From: Pycnococcus provasolii
Lineage: Eukaryota; Chlorophyta; Pseudoscourfieldiophyceae; Pseudoscourfieldiales
Direction of reading: 5' to 3'
Length of the DNA stretch: 64,000 nt
Assembly: GCA_049487715.1 (NCBI GenBank)
Contig: CP150556.1
Coordinates: forward strand, 1-64,000
In this document: one piece after another, positions 28,917 to 37,261 of the stretch
Position numbering within the stretch: the stretch's first letter is position 1
How the letters are laid out: the number at the start of each line of letters is the position of its first letter
Translations under genes and position numbers: made by a program
The notes under the pieces: model-generated
What the model was told of the DNA's origin: nothing
Database searches by the model: none
What the model saw: only the letters and a program-made list of their open reading frames with translations

Positions 28917-29591
28917 ATGGCGCTCCCAGGTCAAGTCACACCCGACGGCGTGCCCAGCTTCAAGCTCATCGTCGTCGGCGACGGAGGAACCGGAAAAACA
29001 ACCTTCCTCAAGCGACACGTCAGCGGAGAGTTCGAGAAGAAGTACGAACCCACCGTCGGCGTGGAGGTGCGCCCGCTCGACTTTCACACCAACAAGGGAA
29101 AACTGCGCTTCTACTGCTGGGACACAGCCGGACAGGAGCGGTTCGGAGGACTGCGCGACGGGTACTACATACACGGACACTGCGCAATCATCATGTTCGA
29201 CGTCACGTCGCGTTCCACGTACAAGAACGTAAACGTATGGCACCGTGACCTCTGCCGAGTCTGCGAGAACATTCCCATTGTGCTCTGCGGCAACAAGGTT
29301 GACGTCAAGAGCAGGGTGGTGAAGGCGAAGCACGTCGTCTTCCACCGCAAGAAAAATCTCCAGTACTACGAGATCTCAGCCAAGTCCAACTACAACTTCG
29401 AGAAGCCGTTCCTCTACCTCGCGCGCAAGCTCGTCGGCGACCCGAACCTGCACTTCGTCGAGGCACCCGCGCTGCAGCCGCCGGAGGTGCAGGTGGACAT
29501 GGCACAGCAAAAGCAGTACGAGGCGGAGCTCGCGCAGGCGGCGGCTATGCCACTGCCGGATGGCGACGGCGACGAGGATCTTCTCGATTAA
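28917..29591 (+). CDS. RAN: Ran GTPase
   Basis: 224 aa from ATG 28917. All Ras-superfamily G-boxes are present: [10 protein letters not shown] (G1), T in EPTVGVEV (G2), [17 protein letters not shown] (G3), GNKVDV (G4) and [14 protein letters not shown] (G5, Ran-type). The acidic tail ends DGDEDLLD, equivalent to the DEDDDL tail of Ran that contacts RanBP1. Ran controls nuclear transport and spindle assembly. TGTAA is at 29648-29652. Confidence 0.97.
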   Translation: MALPGQVTPDGVPSFKLIVVGDGGTGKTTFLKRHVSGEFEKKYEPTVGVEVRPLDFHTNKGKLRFYCWDTAGQERFGGLRDGYYIHGHCAIIMFDVTSRSTYKNVNVWHRDLCRVCENIPIVLCGNKVDVKSRVVKAKHVVFHRKKNLQYYEISAKSNYNFEKPFLYLARKLVGDPNLHFVEAPALQPPEVQVDMAQQKQYEAELAQAAAMPLPDGDGDEDLLD

Positions 29592-29789
29592 GGCAAAAAG
29601 TATAGATGATTTGATTTGAAAAAAATAGAAGCCATAATAGAAGGACGTGTAAGAAGTCTTCAACACAGCCACGTAACAAAAAAGAAAAACAAACCTCCTC
29701 TCCTAAACACTGCTTGGTTTCCTGATTGGTTTCACCTCCATCCCCAACAAACTACACCATCAACGACCACCACCACCACCTCTGCCCTA

Positions 29790-30752
29790 TCACGACGACG
29801 TGCGTCCAAACAGCTGAGCAATCGGACGAGTTAGACGGCACAGAAATCCACACCTTTCCGCATCCTCTGCTTCGACGGCACCCTCGTCGAGCGGCGGGCC
29901 ACACAGCGTCAAACTCCAGCTTTCGATGCAGGCGTCAAACTCCTCGTTGCCCGCGAGCTCCCTCATCTGCAGAGCCCAAACGCCTCGACTTCCACCGAGT
30001 CCTGCGTGAATCGACGTCGCGCCACCCTCGTTCACAGCCAAACTTTCAAGCGTCTGCTCGGGTCCGAACACGCCGCCACCCGCAAGTGCCGCTACGCGAC
30101 CCGTCTGGGGAGTGAACACGAGACCGTAGCCATCGTCCTCCATGTCGTCAGCGATGCCGCGCACCTCATCTGCATCGTCCGTGAAGAGCACGTCGTTGAA
30201 GGTCTGCCCCTGGTTTCCGCCGCGTCGAGCCGCAAGCACCGCCTCGCGGTACGCGCCGATGGAACGCTTACTCTTCGCCCCGAGCACAATTTCAAAGCGA
30301 CCAGGGCGGTGCGCGGTGATGTTGACCCGAACGCGAACTTTCTTGACGTCAATGGTTTCTTGCACAAGCACCTCCGAACGAACAGTGTGCTGGAGAAGCG
30401 ACAGCTCGTTGCTGCTGATGGTTCCTGGCGCCATGGGCGAGTCGAGTGTCGCATATTCATAACTTGTTGCTGGCGTGGCTGTGTAGGTGTAGCAACGGTC
30501 AAATGCGTTCGTCCCTCCCGTGATGGTTGCGATGCTACTCTCGCGCCTGTTGTGCACTGTTGGTTGCACGCCAGCATGCAAAGGCATTGGTGTTGTTTGT
30601 GACTCCAGCGCCAACTGGATATCGGCGGGAACAGCATCAGCTGCGAGGTTGCTGTGCCCGCGCAACTGCGTGAGTTGTGTTGGTTGCGCGGAGACTCCTC
30701 CCGCGACTAGCAGGAGAGCCGTCGCGACGCCATAGGTGGTTGGAGCCATCAT
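29790..30752 (-). CDS. Secreted protein with a proprotein-convertase P domain
   Basis: 320 aa, ATG ATG at 30752. Signal peptide TYGVATALLLVAGGVSAQ. The middle and C-terminus carry a P/Homo-B-type beta domain: VRVRVNITAHRPGRFEIVLGAKS, FNDVLFTDDADE, then SRGVWALQMRELAGNEEFDACIESWSLTLCG. In kexin/furin convertases this domain follows the subtilase; here no peptidase domain exists. A Cys-containing tail (CGFLCRLTRPIAQLFG) follows. It is probably an extracellular or luminal binding protein. Confidence 0.68.
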   Translation of the reverse strand: MMAPTTYGVATALLLVAGGVSAQPTQLTQLRGHSNLAADAVPADIQLALESQTTPMPLHAGVQPTVHNRRESSIATITGGTNAFDRCYTYTATPATSYEYATLDSPMAPGTISSNELSLLQHTVRSEVLVQETIDVKKVRVRVNITAHRPGRFEIVLGAKSKRSIGAYREAVLAARRGGNQGQTFNDVLFTDDADEVRGIADDMEDDGYGLVFTPQTGRVAALAGGGVFGPEQTLESLAVNEGGATSIHAGLGGSRGVWALQMRELAGNEEFDACIESWSLTLCGPPLDEGAVEAEDAERCGFLCRLTRPIAQLFGRTSS

Positions 30753-31080
30753 ACCTCAGTGCTATCTATGAATGTGCGTGCGTTGGGGGTGGGATGACTC
30801 GCAGAGCTCACGTGAGTGCGCACGAGGAGCGACATGGTGAGGAAGGATCGGGTGGGTTGTTGGTTCGTGCGTGCGGGACATGTTCTGTTTGCGGATCGAC
30901 CGAGGGCCAAAATGGGGAGGGGGAAATTGGTCGGGAAATTTTCATCGGGAAAATGGTTTGGGGGTTGGTTTTGGGTTGACACCATTTTTGGGTTCCAAAA
31001 GTCGGGGCCATGACGCGGTTCGTTAGTCACCATGCCCGCCCAGCCCGCGCGCGGCGGTGCGACAACGTGCAACAGTAAAA
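30753..31080. other. Intergenic region upstream of the P-domain gene
   Basis: 328 bp, with a G-rich part (GGTTTGGGGGTTGG near 30956). No gene or strong repeat is seen. Confidence 0.5.
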
Positions 31081-32428
31081 TCACGAACGCTGGATGGCGG
31101 TGCGGTGTGCAGCAATAAGACTCAGCCATACCACCATCTCCGCCGTCTGGTCCATCTCGCGCATCGCCTCCATGCGACGATCCTCGAGCTCCACGTCGCC
31201 CCTTGGAGTTGGACCCGACGCGAGCTCTTCGGTGGTTGGCCCGAAGAAGGACCCATCGCAGTTCTGGCTCGCGAGGATGTTGTTCAGCACGCGTGAAGCT
31301 AACTCGTCATCGCCAACGAGCACAGCGGCATATGCCACCTTCCCAATGCCCGTTGGCTCGGATGCGGCTCCGGCTGCGCGGCTGAGAAATTGAACAAGAC
31401 GGCAAGCCGCTTGGTGGAAGTAATCGCGGAGCGACTCGTCGCCAGAAGATGGGCTGCCGCTTTCCGCATTAGCAGAAGATGGCGACGGCGACGTTGGCAA
31501 ACTTGCGTCCGGTTTTACTGGCGAAGATGCCGCGGCGAGCAGCTCCAGCGTGATTGCGGGGAAGGCCACCATGAAGTAGAGCTGCGATTCTTTGTCGTTG
31601 CGTTGAGTAGCACTCACGCTGTAAAAGAGCGAGGATGCACACGTCGGGTCAGCCTCGCAATGGTGAGGCTCAAGCCACTGCAGCGAAGCGGCATCCCAAC
31701 GCAAAGGAAGCACGTTCGCATTCTCGCCGTACTCGTTACTCCATCGATTCACCGCGCGCACAAGTGCCGTGCCTGCACGACGCGCGTCGAGCACACGTCC
31801 GAAATTCACCAGATGATTCCATATTTGAAGGGCGGTGCTGAACAAATCGCACTCGACGCCATTTGGGTTCCGCACGAGTCCGCTGCCATCACCTGCTTGC
31901 CAAGGAGAAAGGAGCCTGTCGCACAGCGCTGCATCCTCCGTCAGACCTAGTTTTGCCGCGGCGTAGCTCGCCCACATCCACCTGAGTGGCGGTGGGTGGT
32001 GGTGGCGACGGACGGTTCACGTTTTTATCATATGCATGTTGTTAGTATCCACATCATCAAGTCATCAACAAACTACCGACCCATCTATGAGAAGTAGGTA
32101 TGTATCGTAGTACGTACGGATAGTGTGGGTACGCGAATCGGTACGCGGGGTTATCACTGTGCACACCTCCGTCTGGCAAATGCGGTCGAAGAAGCTCTGC
32201 GAACACCGCGCGTCCTTCTTCGACGCATCCCATGCTCTCGTACGCCGCCGGCAGTTTGAAGACATACGCAATGTCTTGTTTCGCGGGTGGCCAGACGGGA
32301 GGTTGTGTTGCGCTACGCAGGAACGCCAGTGCTTTGTCCGCAGATGCGAGCAGCTGAGAAGGTGACGGCGACGACGGCGCAGCAGCACGATCAGCGTCGG
32401 ATGACGCCATGGTGACTGCGAGATCCAT
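31081..32428 (-). CDS. Unknown protein, one intron (possible alpha-toroid fold)
   Basis: Exons 32118-32428 and 31081-31981, intron 31982-32117 (136 bp, GTACGT...CAG). A perfect TACTAAC branch site lies at 32041-32047 on the minus strand. The phase-2 join gives about 403 aa and creates YRFAYPHYPWMWASYAAAKLGL across the junction. ATGs at 32428 and 32410 are both possible; the latter has the better context (TCACCATGG). The helical layout, with KALAFLRSA, GGVHSDNPAYRF and FSTALQIWNHLVNFGR, recalls alpha/alpha toroids such as terpenoid-cyclase-like proteins, but no catalytic motif is seen. Function unknown. Confidence 0.72.
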
Positions 32429-32939
32429 GTGTGACACCGATGAAGCGTCACGATCGCGATCAGCGTCGAAGGAAGGGCAGGAGGGTCCGGAGGGGGAGGG
32501 GGAACAGTCCCATCAGACTTACTTTTTGGTAAAAGTTTCCCGTTCCACGTGGGACAGCTAATAAACCCCGAACTCTCTCGCATATGTAATTTGGGATGGA
32601 ATTTCCAATTTGGAAAATCAATCTTATCCCTCTTCTCTCACGGTTTGGGACTTCTGACCCGTCAGCAACACATTCCCTCTCATTCCCACTCGTGGAGTTC
32701 GAATGCACGTCGCCTCCAAGCACGCCTTCTCCGCGCGGGTAGCCACTCGCCACGCACCACTGGCAACACGCAACGTACGTCAACCGCGCAAAGGACTCGT
32801 CTCTCTGGCCAAACTTCAACTTCGTTCACTCACAACCTCGTCGCCTCTCCCTCCCATAAACGAATGAAAACAAACTACTTCCAACGAACGCTCGTCTTGG
32901 TTATTTCCTACTTAGGCGGCTCGCCGCTCAGTCAAGGCG
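32429..32939. promoter_or_regulatory. Divergent promoter region, spliced unknown gene (-) and selenoprotein (+)
   Basis: 511 bp. AAACCCCGAAC lies at 32563-32573. No convincing gene is present. Confidence 0.55.
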
Positions 32940-33305
32940 ATGGCGGGAATTCCTCTGCACATCGAGTACTGCGAAAAGTGAAACTACATGCCCCGGGTGA
33001 AGATGCTCATCATGAAGGCTGACGCGGCTTTCCCGGGGAAGTTTGACTGGACGTACAACGTTCGCGAGGTGCTCGAACGAACCGTGCCGGAGGGAAAAGG
33101 ATGGTACCTCGAAAACCAGGCTGAAAAACCCATCGAGGGAGGTGAGAGTGCTCTGTGGCGCAAGGGCGCTTTCGAAGTGCTCCGCCTCGACACCGACGAG
33201 CTGCTTTACTCGAAGATGAGTGCGGGCGAGCACCTCGTCGACGGCAAGGGCGGACCTGAGGGAAAACTCGGCACGTTCGTCGAGAACGTGCTCGGTAAGC
33301 AGTGA
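32940..33305 (+). CDS. SELENOW: Rdx-family selenoprotein (SelW-like), in-frame TGA read as Sec
   Basis: 121 aa if the TGA at 32979-32981 (codon 14) is read as selenocysteine. It starts ATG GCG GGA at 32940 and gives MAGIPLHIEYCEKUNYMPR. The CxxU redox motif after a short beta strand is the hallmark of SelW/SelT/SelH-type thioredoxin-like (Rdx) proteins. Downstream features fit: AFPGKFDWTYN, then GAFEVLRLDTDELLYSKMSAGEHLVD, equivalent to the SelW GxFEVxVxGxLIHSKK.GDGYVD. Read with TGA as stop, only an N-terminally truncated 105-residue frame from ATG 32988 would remain, without the redox motif. A SECIS-like structure lies 67 bp past the stop codon. Marine green algae are known to be selenoprotein-rich. 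Confidence 0.85.
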
Positions 33306-33371
33306 AAGCGGCGGAAGCTAGCTAGACTGTTTCGGCGTGAACGCTTGGTAATAAAAACCGCATCCGTCGCA

Positions 33372-33442
33372 GCGACCACGTGAATTGGAGTGCAGCAAAT
33401 CCCAAAGTCAAAAGGGACTTTCGCTCCGACGATTTGAGTCGC
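33372..33442 (+). promoter_or_regulatory. Candidate SECIS element of the selenoprotein mRNA
   Basis: Folded by eye. Lower stem GCGAC (33372-33376) pairs with GTCGC (33438-33442). The non-canonical quartet is TGAA (33381-33384) facing CGAT (33430-33433). Upper stem TTGGAGTG (33385-33392) pairs with CGCTCCGA (33422-33429). Unpaired AAA begins 12 nt after the quartet, and a small apical TCCC/GGGA stem sits above. This matches the eukaryotic SECIS pattern TGA-N(10-13)-AA...GA. The base before TGA is G rather than the commoner A. Confidence 0.7.
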
Positions 33443-33619
33443 GCATCGTGAGAAGGTTCAAGCGCGTTGATTTCAGGTGCCAAGAATAGTAACGACGATG
33501 GTCGTCTTGCAGTTAGAATTTGGCTACCGTGGTTGTTTGTTGTGTCGTGAAGCCGGTGGTGGCGTCAGCCTTTGCAGCCACGAGAGAGCCGTGCGAAGGT
33601 TGAGCTTATTAACGTAGAA

Positions 33620-34057
33620 TTACATGAGCTTAACATATCCGGTGCCTTTGCACTCTTTGCAGAAGATGATGCCTGCACCTCTGCACTGCGGGCACTCGCA
33701 AGGCGACCTCTGCACGCCAACAAACGCGTCGACGGACAAGCCCGGTTTCTCCGGGTCCTTTACTTGTCCTTCGACGCGCCCTGTGCCGAGGCACATTGTG
33801 CACTGCAACCCTCCCGTTCCTCCACACGCCGGGCACGGCTCCGGTTCCCCCTTGAGTCCGTTGAGCAGTGCGGGCGCGATGACCGCGACGCCCGCTCCGA
33901 TCACGAGAGCCGTTTGCACACCGAACGGGTCAGCATCCGCCCGCGTCGTGACTGCGCGCCCCCTGAGCTTCTGCTTTCTTGCAACGATATTTCGTGCATT
34001 TCCCTTCGGACGCAAGATACTACGCGCCCCCGATGACATGGTACGTGCCGTCATCAT
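33620..34057 (-). CDS. LQY1: LQY1-like thylakoid zinc-finger protein
   Basis: 145 aa from ATG 34057 (others at 34054 and 34039). A basic transit peptide is followed by a membrane helix (FGVQTALVIGAGVAVIAPAL) and four DnaJ-type CxxCxGxG units: CPACGGTG, CTMCLGTG, CPQCRGAG and CKECKGTG. One helix plus four CxxC units on about 150 residues is the layout of Arabidopsis LQY1, a thylakoid protein with disulfide isomerase activity that aids photosystem II repair. BSD2/PSA2-type proteins lack the membrane helix. The stop codon sits in ATGTAA, a poly(A)-like signal. Divergent from the Toc34-like gene. Confidence 0.78.
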   Translation of the reverse strand: MMTARTMSSGARSILRPKGNARNIVARKQKLRGRAVTTRADADPFGVQTALVIGAGVAVIAPALLNGLKGEPEPCPACGGTGGLQCTMCLGTGRVEGQVKDPEKPGLSVDAFVGVQRSPCECPQCRGAGIIFCKECKGTGYVKLM

Positions 34058-34504
34058 AGCAGGGTACTGTACCGGTACTGGCCAGCAGACGCGTACTGTA
34101 CCTGTACAAGCACGAGACCAAAGCACGAGACACTCCAGGCGAGTGGGAGGGGAGATACTCAGATACGCCGAGGTGGGAGACTCCCTTGGAGAGGTGGAGA
34201 GGTGGAGGGAGCACAGCCGCACAAAAACAAGCAGGAAAAGAAGAGTGAGGAGGAGAAAACCCCGAAAGAAAAAGAAACGAATAGGACATGCCCTCCAACC
34301 CCTAACTAACTATGAGTACAACCCATTTGGAACCGGTATCCCCTCTCCTGCCTGCTCCGATGAAAGGAACTCGTGGGAAACAAACCTGTAACTTTATCCT
34401 TCCGCAGCCCCGAGCCCCTTCCCCTTCCCCTCCCTGCCCTTTTCCCTGCCCTTCCCTCGCCGCCACCGCCTGTTTGCCTCGCCCCTCTCCGGCGTCAACG
34501 ACAC
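34058..34504. promoter_or_regulatory. Divergent promoter, LQY1 (-) and Toc34 (+)
   Basis: 447 bp holding AAAACCCCGAAAG (34256-34268) and AACCCCTAAC (34297-34306). A long C/T-rich tract (34405-34480) sits before the Toc34 start. Confidence 0.62.
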
Positions 34505-35992
34505 ATGACCACCATGGCGCCACCAGCACCCGCCGCAGAACTGCCCTCGAAGGCGGACGCGCAGCAGCAGCAGCAGCAGGCGGACGACGACGACGACTTC
34601 GAGGAGGAGGAGGACGAAATACTTGCCGAGGAGGACGACGACGAAATCGACGAAGAGGAGGAGGAGGACGACGAAGACGACTTGGAGGACGACTTGGAGG
34701 ACGACGACGACGAAGGCGACGTCCAGCCTGCAGACGTGCGACCGTGGACATCCCTGAAGTCCATGCCGGTCGCAACGCAGACGGCACTCGTTGGCACGCT
34801 CAAAAGGCTGCAGGCGCAAAAAAGGACAGAACTCACCGCGCTCATCGTCGGAAAGAACGGAGTGGGAAAGAGCTCCGTCGTTAACACCATCTTTGGGGAC
34901 CGAATCGTCAACACACCAGTATCAACCATTGAGCCGGACGCGACCAGGCAGTACAGCCGGGTAGCTTCGGACTTCACGCTGTCCATCATCAACTCCCCTG
35001 GACTTCTGCAAGGCGACGGAGTGAGCGACCGAGCAATGACGGAAATCTCAAAATGTGCAAACGGAAAGCCCATCGACGTCGTGCTGTACGTCGAGAGGCT
35101 CGACACGTATCGCACGGACGACAACGACCGCGCGGTGCTCTGCGCGCTCAACGAGACTTTTGGACCGTCGGTGTGGGCACGAACGCTGTGCGTATTGACA
35201 CACGGCGCGGCGAGCAGCCTGCCGATTAGCGACGGCAGCGAAGGCGCCGCGAACGGGAACGGAAGCGCCGCCGCAGATGGCGCGGCGTACGCGAGGTACG
35301 TATCGTCCAAGGTAGCACAGGTGGAGGCGTGCCTGCGCAAGGCGACGGGAAACGCGTCCGCAAGCTTCGCAACCAGCGCCGTCGTCGAGTGCAGTGCGCG
35401 CTGCCGCAAAAACGCAAACAACGAGGGCGTTCTGCCAGACGGAACGGCGTTCCTGCCGCGCATCGTCGACTTGATGGCGGACGTTGCCCTCAAGGGGAAG
35501 GGGCCGATGGTGCACGCGCACGGTGCGCGGCGTCGGGGTAAAAAGGGAAAGCTGTGGCAAAAGCTTCTGATCCCCTTCATCTGCTACGGACAGTACTGGC
35601 TCTTCAAGCTCTACTCGAAGCACCTCTTCGAGGCTGACTCGTGCAAGGGTGACAGATATACGCTGTTCAGCTCGACTGATCAGGAGAAGAAGTCTTCCGA
35701 ACGCGATGATAAGGAAGCACGCGAGCGTGTCAGCGCACGTGCGAGGGAGGACGATGAACGGGCGAGGAGGGCATTGGAGGCTAAGTCATCTGACTCGGCA
35801 TCTGCGCCGTCGGCAAATGCGATGGAGGCGTTGGCAGCGAAGAAGAAGAAAGCCTTGGAGGAAAGCGCGAACAACGCGTCGACTTCTTCGCCACCCCCGT
35901 CCACGCCGGCGCCTGAGCAGCCAGCAGCAACGTCGACGACTTTGGCATCGGCACCAGTCGCTACGTCACCGCCTACTGCCGCCGCGAAGTGA
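34505..35992 (+). CDS. TOC34: Toc34-like GTPase of the plastid outer envelope, acidic N-terminus
   Basis: 495 aa from ATG 34505. An almost purely acidic stretch (residues 27-72) recalls the A-domain of Toc159 receptors but is far shorter. The AIG1/TOC GTPase domain follows: GKNGVGKSS (116-124), PVSTIEPDATR, INSPGL (G3) and LYVERLDTYRTD, then CVLTHGA. A hydrophobic anchor (KLLIPFICYGQYWLFKLY) near residue 360 and, oddly, a 120-residue Lys/Glu then Pro/Ser/Thr tail follow. Classical Toc34 ends soon after its anchor. It recognises transit peptides at the import pore. Confidence 0.8.
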   Translation: MTTMAPPAPAAELPSKADAQQQQQQADDDDDFEEEEDEILAEEDDDEIDEEEEEDDEDDLEDDLEDDDDEGDVQPADVRPWTSLKSMPVATQTALVGTLKRLQAQKRTELTALIVGKNGVGKSSVVNTIFGDRIVNTPVSTIEPDATRQYSRVASDFTLSIINSPGLLQGDGVSDRAMTEISKCANGKPIDVVLYVERLDTYRTDDNDRAVLCALNETFGPSVWARTLCVLTHGAASSLPISDGSEGAANGNGSAAADGAAYARYVSSKVAQVEACLRKATGNASASFATSAVVECSARCRKNANNEGVLPDGTAFLPRIVDLMADVALKGKGPMVHAHGARRRGKKGKLWQKLLIPFICYGQYWLFKLYSKHLFEADSCKGDRYTLFSSTDQEKKSSERDDKEARERVSARAREDDERARRALEAKSSDSASAPSANAMEALAAKKKKALEESANNASTSSPPPSTPAPEQPAATSTTLASAPVATSPPTAAAK

Positions 35993-36304
35993 ATTTTGAG
36001 GTGAGACACCACACACAAAAAAAACAAACAAAAACAATAACAGCTTGATATGGGAGTGAATAGAGAGAGACGGGGCGAGAGAAAGTGCGTGCGTGCGTGC
36101 GTGAAAAGATAAAAGACAAAGAGAGAGGGGAAGGGAAAGAATACCATCTTGTTGTTTTCCTTTTTCTTCTTATGGTTTGAACAACGCTTGCTGCCAAACA
36201 GTATATTTGCATTCTGTAATATGAAACCACGTGGCGATGTTCAAACCAACACAATCTGACACTTTAAGGTTACACTTTTCTTTCAAATGATAAGGCTGAC
36301 ACGT
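35993..36304. other. Convergent intergenic region
   Basis: 312 bp between converging genes. A-rich and TGCG-repeat pieces occur. TGTAA occurs on the minus strand at 36270-36274 for the left-going gene. No AAACCCC element, no gene. Confidence 0.55.
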
Positions 36305-36316
36305 CTACGCCTCAAA

Positions 36317-36347
<31 letters not shown>

Positions 36348-36964
36348 GCCTCAGCCTTGACTTTCTTTTTTGCTGCGCCTTTTTTCGGCGGTGGTGGAGG
36401 AGGAGGCCCGCCTTTTCCTCCACCCGCCTCTTTCTTCACCTTCTTTGCAGGTGGCGCACGTCCCTTGGCTGGGCTTGTGGGTGCTTTCGCAGCCACCTTG
36501 TCCTTGTTGAGCTTCGCGAAAGCCTTCTTCTGCTCCGCCTCTGAAGCGAGTAGGCCGTGTTCCATGCACCATCGCAGCGCCATGACGCTGTTCGGCACCT
36601 GTGCGAGGCAGCTTACGTAGAACTTGCGCGAGCTGTCCGTTTCGTCGGGCGCGTCTTTCTTCTGCCCCGTTAGGTCGAAGGTTTTCCTCGGCGCCTTTGT
36701 CGGCGTGGATGGCGCTTCAGGCGCCTTGCGCTTCGTGCCAGCCGTTTTGGCGGGCGGCGCCTTCTTCGCCGCCCCTTTCTTCGCGGGCGCCTTCTTCGCG
36801 GGCGCGCCTTTCTTCGCCGGCGGTGACTTCGCCTTGGCTTTCGCCTTCGCCTTCGCCTTCGCCGCCCCCCCTGGAGGCGGGGGTGGCGGCGCACCTGCCT
36901 TGGAAGCGCCGCCGCGCTTGGCGAGCGGGACGTCGTCGTCGGAGTCGCTATCCGCCATTGCCAT
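36305..36964 (-). CDS. Lys/Ala/Pro-rich basic protein with a conserved green-lineage block
   Basis: 219 aa from ATG 36964 (second ATG 36958). The N-terminus is acidic (DSDSDDD), followed by histone H1-like runs of KAKAK, PAKK and KAPAKK, and a proline run. The centre has a compact block: TFDLTGQKKDAPDE...SRKFYVSCLAQVPNSVMALRWCMEHGLL, similar to a block in land-plant nuclear proteins (pattern PxQKxDPP...LRxFYxSLxxQxPxSEMAxxWxMExGLL). It ends in an acidic run DDDDDDDDDD. Probably a chromatin-associated protein; the function of the block is unknown to me. Confidence 0.7.
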
Positions 36965-37261
36965 TTCGGGAACGATGGAGGAACAAGAGGGGGGGGCACG
37001 GGGGAGGGGGGGGGGGAGAGAACTTGAACGAAACTTCTTGGTGGGTTGGACTCGCGGCGGCGCCAAATGGTAAAGTTTAACCCCTAACTCAACTCCATAA
37101 TTCCGGGGAATGATCCAAACCCCGAAAAAAACAACTCATAAAAACGGCTGTTGTTTGGTCTCGTTTGCGCCTGGCGTTTTCTCCGAACAACAACGAACTC
37201 ACCTGCCACCACCTGCTCAGTGCTCAGTGGGAAGGAGTATATAAACTTGTCGTTCGCCAAG
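36965..37261. promoter_or_regulatory. Divergent promoter, basic protein (-) and nicastrin (+)
   Basis: 297 bp with TTTAACCCCTAAC (37077-37089) and AAACCCCGAAA (37117-37127), separated by about 30 bp. Confidence 0.6.
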
